From assembly GCA_039583875.1 (NCBI GenBank), contig CM077167.1, positions 146,151,010 to 146,215,009 on the forward strand: 64,000 nt of DNA, written 5' to 3'. Below are positions 33,711 to 44,866 of this stretch, piece after piece. The DNA comes from Platanthera guangdongensis (lineage: Eukaryota; Streptophyta; Magnoliopsida; Asparagales; Orchidaceae). A program made the translations under genes and the position numbers. The first letter of the stretch is position 1; each line of letters begins with the position of its first letter. The notes under the pieces are model-generated. The model did no database searches. It was not told where the DNA came from and saw only the letters and a program-made list of their open reading frames with translations.

Positions 33711-35410
33711 ATGGAGCTGAGAATGGAGGAGGCAGAACATGAGGCAGGAGGAGAAGAGATGGAGGTGGAGAGCTGCACCGAGGTGGAGGTGGCAGGAGGA
33801 TCCCGGAAGGAGTCGGGCGAGGCAATGGCCATGGAGGAAGATGCAGCAGCCGAGGAGGTTATTGTACCGGAGGAGAGGGACTTCGGGGAATGGGGGGAGC
33901 AGTCCAGGCTAGAGATTGCAGAATAGGTGGTGGAGATGGAGGTTCTCACCCTTGGAGGTAGGGTGGAGAAGGTTCACATCAGCGGGGGGCTGACACCGGA
34001 GGATCAGGTCAGGATGCTGGCATGCATCCAGAAGAATGTGGACATCTTCATATGGAATGCAGCGAAGATGTCGGGGATTGACGCGGACATGGCCTGTCAT
34101 CACCTCAACCTGGAACCGAGAGCTCGCCCCATCCAACAGAAGAAAAGGTCCACGGCGGACAAGCTGGCCAAGCCCATCAGAGAGGAGGTGGCCAAACTCC
34201 TCAAGGCCGGCTTTTTATCCGAAATACATTACCACGGCTGGGTCTCCAATGTAGTTATGGTTAAAAAAGGAGACAACCGGTGGCATATGTATGTTAATTT
34301 TTCCTTAGTTAATAAATCATGCCCTAAGGACTGTTATCTCTTGCCTTGGATCAACGCGCTGGTTGACTTAGTTGTCGGATTTCCTATAATGAGCTTCTTA
34401 GATGCGTTTTCAGGTTATCACCAGATTAGTATGCACCGCCCGGACATCAAAGATGTCTCGTTCATCACGGGGGATGGGTGCTACTGCTACAAGATGATGC
34501 CCTTTGGGCTGAAGAATGTAGGGGCGACATGCTAGAAGATGATGGATAGGGCCTTCCGGGAACAGATGGGGAGGAACCTGGATGTGTACGTAGATGACCT
34601 CAAGATCAAGAGTCGAGACGTGGTCTCTTACCTCTAAAACCTAGAGGAAACCTTCACCACCCTGCACAAATACAAGATGCGGCTGAACCTCCTGAAGTGC
34701 ATTTTCGGTGCCAGCAGGGGAAAGTTCTTGGGACACCTCCTCACCCCCGTGGGGGTTGAGCTGAATCCCGACAAGGTCAAAGCCATCATGGAGCTGGGGT
34801 CACCCCAGAGTGCCAAAGAGGTGCAGCGATTGACAGGGAAGCTGGCAGGATTGAGCAGGTTCCTCTCTCGGGCCGGGGAGAAGTGCTCCCCCTTCTTCAA
34901 GACATTGAGGGGTGGCCAAACATTCGAGTGGACACAAGAGTGCGAGGAGGCATTTCAGGCCCTGAAGAGGCAGTTGACCCAGGCTCTACTGCTCCAAGGG
35001 CTGATGGAAGGGGAGGACCTATACTTGTATTTCAGGGTCGGAACAGAGGCCCTGAGCTCCGTCTTGGTTCGAGAAGAGTGGAAGAGGAAGCTCCCCATAT
35101 ACTATGTGAGTCAAATCCTAAGGAAGGTCGAGCTTCGATATCCGATCTTTGAAAAGTTGGCCTTCGCTCTAGTGATCTCAACCTGGAGGCTACAACCCTA
35201 CTTATAGGCACACTCCATCTGAGTGGTGACTGACCACCCCCTCCGCAACATCTTTGATGGGGTGGAGCATTCAGTCAGGATAGCTAAGTGGTCGGTGGAA
35301 CTGAGCGAGTTTGACATCTCCTTCGTCCCCTCGATCAAGGCCCAAGCAATGCCCGACTTTTTGGCTGACTACATGGTCGAGGTAGCGTCGGAAGAGCTCA
35401 CTCGTCCGGC
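33711..35410 (+). pseudogene. Tat reverse transcriptase and RNase H
   Basis: An acidic linker (33711-33925, Glu-rich) precedes RT. From 33927 a single frame with stops carries AKLLKAGFLSEIHY, GWVSNVVMVKKG, FLDAFSGYHQI (first catalytic Asp), MMPFGLKNVGATC and YVDDLKIKS (active site, about 34590), FLGHLLTP. RNase H shows PIYYVSQILRKVELRYP and VTDHPLRNI, ending DFLADYMVE near 35375. Stops occur at about 34533, 34636, 35205 and 35221, mostly TAG or TGA. Both RT aspartate motifs are intact. Confidence 0.87.
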
Positions 35411-35417
35411 CTCGTGG

Positions 35418-35767
35418 AAGGTGAAGGTAGACGGTACTTCGGGGAAACATTCCTTAGGGGTGGGGGTAATCTTGGAAAGCCCCTAGGGGACAAGAATTGA
35501 GCAAATAGTGGTGGTGCACTTTCCCATCACTAACAACCAGGCCGAATACGAGGCCATAATAGCAGGGCTGCGCCTGGCTAGGGAGCTGGGGGTGCTCGAC
35601 GTGAAGGTCCTCACTAACTCCATAGTGGTGGCTTCCCAGATCAATGGGGAGTTTGAGATGAGAGAGCCTACACTCTGGCTTTACTTAGCAAAAGTAAAGG
35701 GGGTCATCGGCACGTTTCATACCTTCTCCATCCGACACGTGCCCAGGGAGGATAACGAGTAGGTCAA
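35418..35767 (+). pseudogene. Tat second (archaeal-type) RNase H
   Basis: In frame with RT. WKVKVDGTSG carries the first acidic residue, NNQAEYEAIIAGLRLARELG the second, and VLTNSIVVASQINGEF covers the site where TDS is usual; here the Asp reads Asn. HVPREDN at the end is the fourth-site region. A duplicate RNase H placed between RNase H and integrase is a known Tat-lineage trait. Stops at about 35484 and 35760. Confidence 0.82.
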
Positions 35768-35789
35768 TTAGCTGGCAAAGTACGGTCCC

Positions 35790-37110
35790 GGGTGGGGGTT
35801 ATTATTACGGATCTATTCCTCCCCTCCATAGAAGAGGGGGAGTTGATGGAGGTGCATCAACACCCCTCCTGTATGGATCCGTTCACAACCTTCCTTTCAA
35901 CAGGGGAGGATCCGGAGGGGATGGACAAGAAGAACTTCAGATACAAGTCGGCGTACTATCTCCTCCGGGATGGGCATTTGTATCAGAAAACTCTTTCAGG
36001 GATGCTGGCCCGTTGCATAAGTGCTGAGAATCTTGGAAGAAGTCCACTCCGGGGAGTGTGGGAGCCACTCCGGGAGCCAGACCGTGGAAGGGAGGATCGT
36101 GAGACAGGGGTACTTCTGGCCAACCTTAGGCCACAATGTTGCGGTGTTCACAAAGAGGTGCCACAAATGCCAGTTATTTGCCCCCCTCCAACTACAACCG
36201 GCTCAACGCCTCAAGAGCATCATGGCCCCCATGGCCCTTTGCAATTTATGGAATGGATTTGGTTGTACCATTCCCCCAGGCCAGCGGGCAGAGGAGTTTC
36301 CTATTGGTAATGATAGATTATTTTTCTAACTGGCTGGAGGTGAAGACACTGGCAAAGGTGACCTCCCAGGTTATCAGGAATTTTATTTGGGGGGAGATCA
36401 TCTGTCGGCATGGGCTACCCAAGGCCATTGTCACGGACAATAGGCCACAGTTCGCCAGTGCGAAATTCATCAGCTTTTGTGAGCAGCTTGGAATTGACCT
36501 CAAATTTTCCTCGATCCACCACCCCAGGAGCAACGGGCAGGTGGAGGAGGCAAACAAGATTATTGTGAATCTCCTGAAGAAGAAGGTTGAAAACCTGAAG
36601 GGGAGCTGGGTGGAGCAGCTTCCCTCGGTCCACTAGGCCATGACGACCACCCCCAACACAGCCACATGGGAGACCACCTTCAAGCTCTCCAATGGATGTG
36701 AGACAGTACTCCACAGAGAATTTGAAGTCCAGACGCCTCGGGTGGTCATGACACAGGAAGGAAGAAAAGAATGGCCGACTAAAAATTAGGAGGAGCTACG
36801 ACTCTCCCTTGATATGGTGGAGGAGCTGCGTGACCTCTCCGCCATCCGACAGGAAGAGGTAAAGAGGAGAATGTCTAAGTACTTTGACAAGCACGTCAGA
36901 ATCAAACAATTTATGGAGGGGGACTTGGTCTTGAAGAAGGTAGATGTAGCCGGAAGATCAGCAGTAGTGGGGAAGCTCAACCCCAACTGGGCGAGTCCAT
37001 ACATTGTGAAAGAGGCCTTGAAATCAGAAGTGTATCACCTTCAGAATTTGGAGGGCAAGACTCTGAGTATTACCTGGAGTGGTGATGAATTGAAGCGCTT
37101 TTATCTATAA
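35790..37110 (+). pseudogene. Tat integrase
   Basis: A linker (ITDLFLPSIEEGELMEV; FRYKSAYYLLRDGHLYQKTL) leads to the zinc site HSGECGSHSG..CHKCQLFAP near 36035-36180. The frame shifts near 36240. The core reads VMIDYFSNWLEVK, VTDNRPQFAS and NGQVEEANK, with stops at 36634 and 36787. The C-terminal part VRIKQFMEGDLVLKKV and ASPYIVKEAL ends with TAA at 37108. It would insert element cDNA into chromosomes; it is inactive here. Confidence 0.87.
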
Positions 37111-37195
37111 AGTATGTAATTGGTGCCCTCTTTCCTAATGAAGCTTCTTCATATGCTGAGTCTCTTGCGATGATTCACATGAGTAGGTAGAGATT

Positions 37196-37250
37196 ACACT
37201 CAGCAGATCCCGAGAAGATCCCGCTGCCAGGCTCTCACCTAGCTGACAGG
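37196..37250 (+). repeat. First partial unit of the Tat 74-bp array
   Basis: GATCCCGCTGCCAGGCTCTC and CACCTAGCTGACAGG at the left of SIRE#2 belong to the same repeat as 49773-50945. The five bases ACAGG (37246-37250) are the SIRE#2 target-site duplication. Confidence 0.88.
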
Positions 37251-37395
37251 TGTTGGGTACATTGGAATATATGTACCAGATTTGAAGAAGCCTCACCCTT
37301 CTCAATGATATACATCAAGGTGTATTTGATGTGCTTTGAGTTTATGTGTGCAGGTTAAGTAATTGCAGGGAAAGCATAAAAGTTTCTAAGTCCAT

Positions 37396-38066
37396 GTGTC
37401 GACACCTAGAGGTGAAGTGTCGACACTTATGATGGCTAGTGTCGATACCCATTGAAGCTGTGTCGACACTTGGAGTAATTGTGTCGACCCCAGGAAGGCA
37501 GAGTCGACACCAGAAGAAAAGTGTCGACACATACATGCAGTGTCGACACACAGTGAAGAATTGTCAACATTATCTGTGTCGACACTTAGAGGCAGTGTCG
37601 ACACCCAGAGAAACTTTGTTGACATCAAAGTGTCGACACCATGAGGCTGTGTCGACACTCAGCAAACTTCAACAAAGTTAAAGTACATGTCTCGACACAA
37701 AGGAGATGTGTCGACACTCAGCAAAGTTTCAACACATGAAGGCATGTGTCGACACAAAGGAGATGTGTCGACACTCAGCAAGTTTCAACACAAGAAGATG
37801 TGTCGACACACAGCAGAAATCAACTAAGTATTGAAGAAGAAGTATTTGTGTCGACACACACAACCAGTGTCGACACATTCAACAGAAGGCTTGTGTCGAC
37901 ACACAGGATCAGTGTCGACACATTCTGAAGAAGCAGTGTCGAGAAGCTGTTACAACAACACAAGGAGTTGTGTCGACACCATTAAGGCTAGTGTCGACAC
38001 TTAGTCCACTTGTGTCGACACTTGGTCTATTTGTGTCGACACATAATGACTATCTGTCTCGACACT
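37396..38066 (+). promoter_or_regulatory. GTGTCGACAC palindrome array in SIRE#2 U3
   Basis: About twenty exact copies and several one-base variants (for example GTGTCGATAC, GTGTCGAGAA, TGTCTCGACAC), spaced irregularly at about 15-45 bp. The same array occurs at 48106-48775 in the 3' LTR and, with about nine exact copies, at 44396-44830 near the third-ORF promoter. Perfect 10-bp dyads of this kind look like binding sites for a dimeric factor or like hairpin-forming elements; which one is unknown. Confidence 0.8.
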
Positions 38067-38568
38067 TTCAGACAGTGACAGTGATTTCAAGAAGTGACTG
38101 GATGACTTGACAGCTGCCATTTCAACCAGTCAACTGCAACTGTCAGAGCTGTCAGAAGGTTGTTAGAAACCGGATCAGTCGGTTACCTTGGAGGAAGACT
38201 ATTTAAAGACCTTTCTCCTTCGACAGAAAGGATGAAGTAATCAATTGAAAAACAACACAAAAAAAGAAGAAGACCTTCAAGAGAAGATCTAAGAAGTTGG
38301 AGAGAGAGAGCTCCTTCTAAGAAGACCATCTGTTGAACCAGGCTGATAAGTAAGATTCAGATTGAGATCTGATTCACAAGACAGAAGTTGATTGAAGATC
38401 ATCTTCAGGAGATTCAACCCTACTGTGTTCTAATTCAAGAAGCTTTGAAGAAAGCCAAGGTAGGTTGATCTCTACCAAGTTCATCCAAGAACTCATCAAG
38501 AAGCCAGTCAACTCATCTCTCTCTTTCAGAGTTGTGGTTATTTACCTTGTAAACTTTATTTTCTATAG

Positions 38569-38819
38569 GATCCTAAGGGATCTGAGTTGTAAGCCTATTT
38601 TATAAAGGCTGAGTGTAGGAGACTGTGTGCTCTGAGTGTAGGTCTTGTTGAAGACTGAGGTAGGGCCTTGTGCCTGAGTTGTAGGAGACTTTGCTCTCTG
38701 AGTGTAGGTCTTGTTGAAGACTGAGTGGTAGGGCTTTGTGCCTGAGTTGTAGGAGTGGGGACACTCTGAGCTGTAGGAACCTATTTAGGGTTCTGAGTTG
38801 TAAGATTTGAGGATCTGAG
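38569..38819 (+). repeat. Tandem mini-hairpin array in SIRE#2 5' LTR
   Basis: Eleven units, each a short inverted repeat followed by CTGAG or TGAG and a TTGTAG-like linker. Examples (stem-loop-stem): GATCC-TAAG-GGATC, AGCCT-ATTTTATAA-AGGCT, GTCTT-GTTG-AAGAC, GGAGTG-GGGA-CACTCT, GGAACC-TATTTAG-GGTTCT, AGAT-TTGAGG-ATCT. Stems differ from unit to unit but pair. It lies about 370-620 bp downstream of the TATA element, so it should be transcribed. Confidence 0.85.
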
Positions 38820-39073
38820 AAGAAGTGGAGAAGTTAGGCCGAATCTAGTACACTACTAGATAGGCGAAGGGGGAAAGTGGATGTACCCAGACCTTGGGGA
38901 ACCACTATAAATCCTGTGTGCACTCTGTGTATGTTTGATTGTATGGTTGCTGTGTTGTGAAAATTATAAAATTGCATTTACTGTACAGTATTTCTGCCTT
39001 AAAATTAAAAAGACAAAGGTCACCTATTCACCCCCCCTCCCCCTCTAGGTGATTAGACATTATTTCTTTCAAG

Positions 39074-39084
39074 TGGTATCAGAG
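39074..39084 (+). promoter_or_regulatory. SIRE#2 primer-binding site
   Basis: TGGTATCAGAG, two bases after the LTR end; initiator tRNA-Met type. Confidence 0.93.
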
Positions 39085-39160
39085 GGAGGTTCCTCAAAAA
39101 GTACATAACAGTCTGAGTAGGATCCTGTAGGCAGAAATAGAATAAACAAGAATCAAGAAA

Positions 39161-41199
39161 ATGGGTTCTAGTGAGAATCACAAAGAGCTGGGGTCCATGA
39201 AATTGCCAATCTGTAGAAAAGAGATTTTTGGCATTTGGAAATAGAGGGTTAGACTCTTTATGGAAGCATCTGACCCAAGAATATACATCACAGTCAAAGA
39301 AGGGCCATATGTGCCAATGAAGATATCCATTCTAGATGCAAATCAGAAAACTCCTAAGCACTATTCAGAAATGACCAAAGATGAAATCATTCTGGCCACT
39401 ATGGACAAGAGGGCACATAATATTATTGTTAGTGCAATTGATGATGCAACATTTCAGAATTTAATTCACTGTAAAACTTCAAAGAAATGTGGGACACATT
39501 AACATTCTATATGGAGGGATCAGAAGAAGTAAGACAAGACAAGAAGTCTTTGTTAAATCAGGAATATGAAAGCTTCAGACAAGGAAAGTCTAATAGCATT
39601 ACTGAATGCTACAAGAAGTTCTATAGGATAGTAAATGAATTGATGTCGTATGGAAGAGAATTCAACAACTATGAGCTGAATGACAAGTTCTTAAGATCCC
39701 TGACTAAGGACAGGGATACCAAAATTTGTGCCATTAGGGAAATGGCCAAATTAGCAGATATACCTCCTCCAACTTTGTTTGGAAAACTGTTATCTTATGA
39801 GATGCAGTTAATGGTTAGAAAGGAGGAAGAGAAGACTACTAGAGTGGAGCACAAGGAAAGATCTATGGCCTTCAAGACTGAAGCCACTAGGAAGTATATA
39901 AGCAAGTCTCCATCTCCACCTCAAATAGTTGCTGAGGCTGTGACAGATAATTCAGAAAGCAAGAATTCAGATAGCAGTGAAAGTGATGAAGATTTTGCAG
40001 CTTTCACTAGGCATTTTCAAAAGTTTCTGAAGAAGAAGCAGTGGAGGTCTAAGCCTTCCACTTCTCAGCCAAAAGATGGCTATTATCAAAAAAGAAAGTC
40101 ATCAAGGAATGAAAGAAGCAGATCCAAGCCAAGCAAAGCTACATCTTCAAAGATTGTGTGCTATTGCTGCAATAGACAAGGACATGTAGTGGCTGACTGT
40201 CCTGAAAAGAGGAAGGAGTCAACTGAAAGAAAGAAGACACAGTTTAAGGGCAAAAAGGAAAAGTCCTTTGTTGCCAAGAAAGACAAAAGTTTGACTGATC
40301 AGTCATCTTCAGAAACAGATTCAGAAGCTGAAGCCTATATTGGATTGTTTGCTGAAGAGGAAGAAGATGAGTTCATGCAGTTAATGAATTCAATTTATGA
40401 GCATGAGGACAATCAGTGCAAAGGGCTGATGGCCTTATCTGAAGGAGACAAAATCCATGATCAGCTTGGACCAAGTAAGGTACAAAGTTGTTCTTCCAGT
40501 TCAATTTCTAGTACTGAGTCAGAATCAGATACATCTGCATCAAGTGATGTGGGTGGGTCTGAATCTGAAGGAGATAATCATCAGTTAATTGATGAATATA
40601 GGGACTTGTTGCAGGCCTTGAAGAAAAGCAAAACCTTAGCCAAAACTCAGGAAAAGGAGATTGCTAGTCTTAAATTGGCTGCTGCTGATTCAGACAAGTT
40701 GTTTGATCAGAAACTGAATGAAATAGACAGGATGAAGAACATTACTGTTATTCAGATGGGTACTATTACATTTAAGAATGATCAAATTAGAAATCTGGAG
40801 GCTAGACTTCAGAAGGAGAGAGAAATTGTTGCAAGTTTTTCTAAATCAAAATATGTTTTACCTTTGATACATGAGTTTGTACCTCATAAGGGTAAAACTG
40901 GATTGAGGTTTACAGAACCTGCCTAGACAGTTAAGTCCAAATCTAAGTGCAAAGCCCCAACACTAAACAAGAAGGCTGCAGTAGAAAATCCAGCTAGGGT
41001 GGTACCTAAACAAAGGTACAACAGGTTTGAGTGTTGGTGTTGTGGAAAGATAGACCACTTTGCCATAGATTGTTGGCACAATTCAAGTGTCAAGAAGAGT
41101 AGAAAACTACCTGCTAGAAGAGCTACAGGTAGTTTTGTTAAAAGTCAAACTAACCTGCACCAAGGACCCAAGAATTATTTGGGTTCTAAGGTTAAGTAA
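39161..41199 (+). pseudogene. SIRE#2 Gag
   Basis: ATG at 39161 (MGSSENHKELGSMKLPICRK) is shared with SIRE#3. TAG at 39242 and a one-base loss near 39484 break it; the rest is open to TAG at 40924. Gag core: FQNLIHCKTSK, YMEGSEEVRQDKKSLLNQEY, YELNDKFLRSLT. Zinc knuckle CYCCNRQGHVVADC near 40160, then a Ser/Glu-rich acidic stretch and a coiled coil (YRDLLQALKKSKTLAKTQEK). A second zinc knuckle CWCCGKIDHFAIDC near 41035. Two knuckles and a long coiled-coil tail are usual for the SIRE lineage. Confidence 0.9.
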
Positions 41200-41205
41200 T
41201 CTGTT

Positions 41206-44200
41206 TTGCAGGTGAGTCCAAGTGGCCATGCCCCTATATGGTACTTGGACAGTGGATGTTCCAGACACATGACTGGAACAAGGGGGTTGCTGAAGGACTA
41301 TACACTAATCAAGGATGGCCCTAAAGTTACCTTTGGTGGTTCAGAAAAAGGAATCATCAAAGGCTTTGGTAACATTTCTAGTAACCAAATTATAATTACT
41401 CAAGTAGCTTATGTAAAGGGTTTGAGACATAACCTCATTAGCATAAGTCAGCTGAGTGATTTAGGATATGACATCTCATTTGTCAAGGATGGTTGTCATA
41501 TCAAAAGGTCAAGTGATCAAAAGATCATTCTGACAGGATATAGGAAGAAAAATGTCTATTGTCTAGACATTATGTGTGAGAACATTGTTTCTCCTATTTG
41601 TCTTGTAGCTGATGAGAAAGTCTCACATTGTGTTAAATGGCACAAGAGGCTGGCTCATCTTAACTATAAGACAATTGGCCAACTCTTTAGCAAAGAGTTA
41701 GTGAGGAATGGTTCTCAGGTTAAGTGTATAAAGGATGGGATATGCTCAGCTTGTCAAAAAGGCAAGCAGACCAAATCCACCTTTCATAGCCTTGAGAACA
41801 AAGATGCTGTGAGGTGTCTATACCTCTTGCATATGGATCTTTTTGGTCCTATGCTAGTTCACAGCCTAGGTAGGAAGGTCTACACATTTATGGTTGTAGA
41901 TGACTATTCAAGGTATTCCTGCGTGTTCTTCCTTAGACAAAAATCTGAAACCCCAAGTATCTTATATAGTTTTGTTAAACAAATTTAGAATGAATTGGAC
42001 AGTATAGTGGTCAAAATTAGAAGTGACAATGGTACTGAATTTCAGTCTAAAAGTATGACAAAACTGTGTGAAGAATTTGAAATTTTTCAGGAATTTTCTT
42101 CACCAAGAACACCTCAGCAAAATGGTATTGCTAAAAGGAAAAATAGAACCTTGATAGAGGCTGGTAGAACCCTATTGAGTGACACATCTCTCCCAGAATA
42201 TTTCTAGGCTGAGGCAGTAAACACTGCTTGTCATGTGATCAATAGGGCTACTATCACCAAGAGCCACAAGAAGGCCCCCTATGAGATTGTGAAGGGCAGA
42301 AAACCAAATTTATCCTATTTCAGGATCTTTGGTTGCAAGTGTTATATCCTTAACAATGGTAAGTCTTATCTAACCAAGTTTGCTGCCAAATCCCAAGAGG
42401 GGATCTTTGTTGGGTACAGTAATAATAGTAAGGCTTATAGGGTCTACAACTTGATTACTCAAGTTGTAGAAGAGTCTGTTCATGTAGTTTTTGATGAAGC
42501 TAGACTTATTAACAATGAATTGCCAAGAAGTATTTGCAGCTCTACAGGTGTAACTGAGAAGATGGACAAGCTTACCTTAATAGAAGGTTCTTCTGCAAGT
42601 CAGCAAGTGGAAGATGGTGGATGTTGTCCAGGGGGAGTTCAAGATACTCCTGATGCTGAAGAAGACCAAGAGATGCAGCTAAATGAAGAGACTGAAGGTG
42701 TACAACCTGAAGACAGGCTGCCTCCAGCAAATAGGCACTTAAAGGATCATCCAGCTAATCAAATAATTGGAGATCCCAGACAAGGGGTGCAAACAAGGAG
42801 CAGGAATATAAGTACAGTTCTTTACTCCAGTTTTCTATCCCAAGTAGAGCCAAAGAAGTTTGAAGAAGCAATCCTAGACCCTCATTGGATTGAGGCCATG
42901 CAAGAGGAGCTGAATCAATTCAAAAGATGCAAGGTCTGGGAGCTAGTTCCTACACCCAAGGACCATAACATTATTGGAACTAAGTGGATCTTTAGGAACA
43001 AGTTGGATGAGAATGGAATCATCATAAAGAATAAAGCTAGACTTGTTGCAAAGGGATATAGGCAGGAAGAAGGTATTGATTTTGATCAAACCTTTGCTCC
43101 AGTAGCAAGACTGGAAGCAATAAGGATGTTCCTTGCCTATGCAACATATCAAGGATTTAAGGTATATCAAATGGATGTTAAGTCAGCTTTTCTGAATGGA
43201 AATCTGAAGGAAGAAGTCTATGTAGAGCAGCCATCAGGTTTTGTTGATTCTCTTAAACCTGATTATGTTTATAGACTTAGGAAGGCTTTGTATGGGTTAA
43301 AACAAGCCCCAAGGTCTTGGTATGAAACCCTGTCTAGTTTCCTCATTGAGAACAAATTCTCAAGGGGGAAAATAGACAAGACTCTATTCCTTAGGGAATC
43401 CAGAGGCAAGATTATCTTAGTCCAAATATATGTAGATGACAAAATATTTGGGCCTACAGAAAGTAGTCTTTGCAGAAAGTTTGCAAAACTCATGCAAGAA
43501 CAATTTGAAATGAGCAGTATGGGGGAACTTAAGTTCTTCTTGGGTCTCCAAGTTAGACAGACTGAGGATGGTTTATCCATATGCCAGTCTAAGTTCACCC
43601 TAGAGTTGATAAGGAAGTATGGTATGGAATCATCCACTACCATGAAAACTCCTATGGGGTCAAACATGTCTCTAAGCAAAGATGATGCAGGGAAACCTGT
43701 AGATGAAACTTTGTATAGAGGGATAGTTGGCTCCCTACTGTATTTGACTGCTAGTAGACCAGATATCATGTATGCTACATGTGTCTGTGCTACGTACCAA
43801 GCTTGCCCTATAGAATCTCATTTGACAGCAGCCAAAAGAATTTTGAGATATCTTAAGAGCACACCTTATCTAGGCCTTTGGTACCCTAGGGATGGAGATT
43901 TTGTACTGACAGGTTATTCAGATGCAGATTTTGCGGGCTACAAGGAAGATAGGAAGAGTACTATAGGAACATGTCAATTTCTAGGTGGAAGGCTGGTGTC
44001 ATGGAGTAGCAAGAAGCAGACCAGTGTGGCCATCTCCACAGCTGAGTCAGAGTATGTTGCTGCAGTAAGCTGCTGTGCACAACTACTATGGATACAACAC
44101 CATCTAGAAGATTATGGTATTCAAGTAAGTAGAACACCTTTATTTTGTGATTCTACTAGTGTCATTTCTATTACAAATAATCCTGTCTCCCATAGTAGGA

Positions 44201-44373
44201 CTAAGCACATAAAAATTAAATACTATTTTCTAAGAGAACATGTAGAAAAAGAAGACATTTCCCTAGAATATGTTAAGATAGATAATCAGTTAGCTGATAT
44301 GTTTACTAAGCCCCTAGATGAAACCAAATTCAATAAGTTTAAAATTGAATTAGGTATGATAAACTTAGAATAG
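41206..44373 (+). pseudogene. SIRE#2 Pol: protease, integrase, RT, RNase H
   Basis: In frame with gag. Protease: LDSGCSRHMTG near 41250. Integrase: HKRLAHLN..CSACQKGK zinc site; MDLFGPM, VDDYSRY, IRSDNGTEF, PQQNGIAKRKNRT with Lys where the catalytic Glu is usual; stops at 41986 and 42205 (both TAG). RT from about 42880: [33 protein letters not shown], and YVDDKIFGP at about 43430. RNase [58 protein letters not shown] at 44371. The RT-RNase H part (42235-44373) is open for 712 residues. Confidence 0.92.
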
Positions 44374-44395
44374 TTTAAATTGGCTAAGTAAAATA

Positions 44396-44866
44396 GTGTC
44401 GACACACAGAGTTGTATGTGTCGACACATAGAAGTGGTGTCGACATTTCAAAAAAATGGTGTCGACACATCTAGGAAGTCTGTGTCGACACTTCAGAGAA
44501 TTAGTGTCGACACATGCGGTGTAGGTGTCGACACATCCAGGGTGGTGTCGACACTTAGGATTTACACAGAATTCGTCTAGTAGGGTCTCGACTAAGTGTC
44601 GAGCTGAGATATATAAGTGTCGACACATATATTCTGTCAACTATATTTGTGTCAACACATAGTTGTCGAGACATTAGAAGTAACTGTCGACACTTTTCAA
44701 CAGTGTCGACACATTTCAAGTATTTTGACGCGCCTTTTCACTTTCAATTATAGAAAGGTATAAATAGGTCATCACCATTGTTTGTCGACACACTCACCTT
44801 AGTTTCGAGACCAAACTTGTGTGTCGACATCTCTCTTCTCTAAATTCAAAATTTATTCAAACCCTA
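44396..44866 (+). promoter_or_regulatory. Putative internal promoter of the SIRE#2 third ORF
   Basis: Between pol and the third ORF. A TATAAATA box at 44759-44766 (AAAGGTATAAATAGG) lies 108 bp before the ATG. About nine exact GTGTCGACAC palindromes and several variants fill 44396-44830, the same motif as in the LTR U3. The leader contains TCGAGACCAAAC (44805-44816), close to TCGAGACCGAAAC in SIRE#3. These features suggest separate transcription of the third ORF; no transcript evidence is available. Confidence 0.55.

Larger units (their letters stand above)
37251..39071 (+). repeat. SIRE#2 5' LTR
   Basis: TGTTGGGTACATTGG..TTTCA. U3 carries about twenty exact GTGTCGACAC palindromes (37396-38066). 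The putative TATA element is TATTTAAAG at 38200-38208. A hairpin array lies at 38569-38819, and a C-rich tract (CACCCCCCCTCCCCC) lies near 39030 before the end. Confidence 0.94.

Noticed and set aside
37396..38066. CRISPR-like regular short repeats
   Set aside because: The repeat is a 10-bp palindrome with irregular spacing, inside an LTR of a plant retrotransposon.
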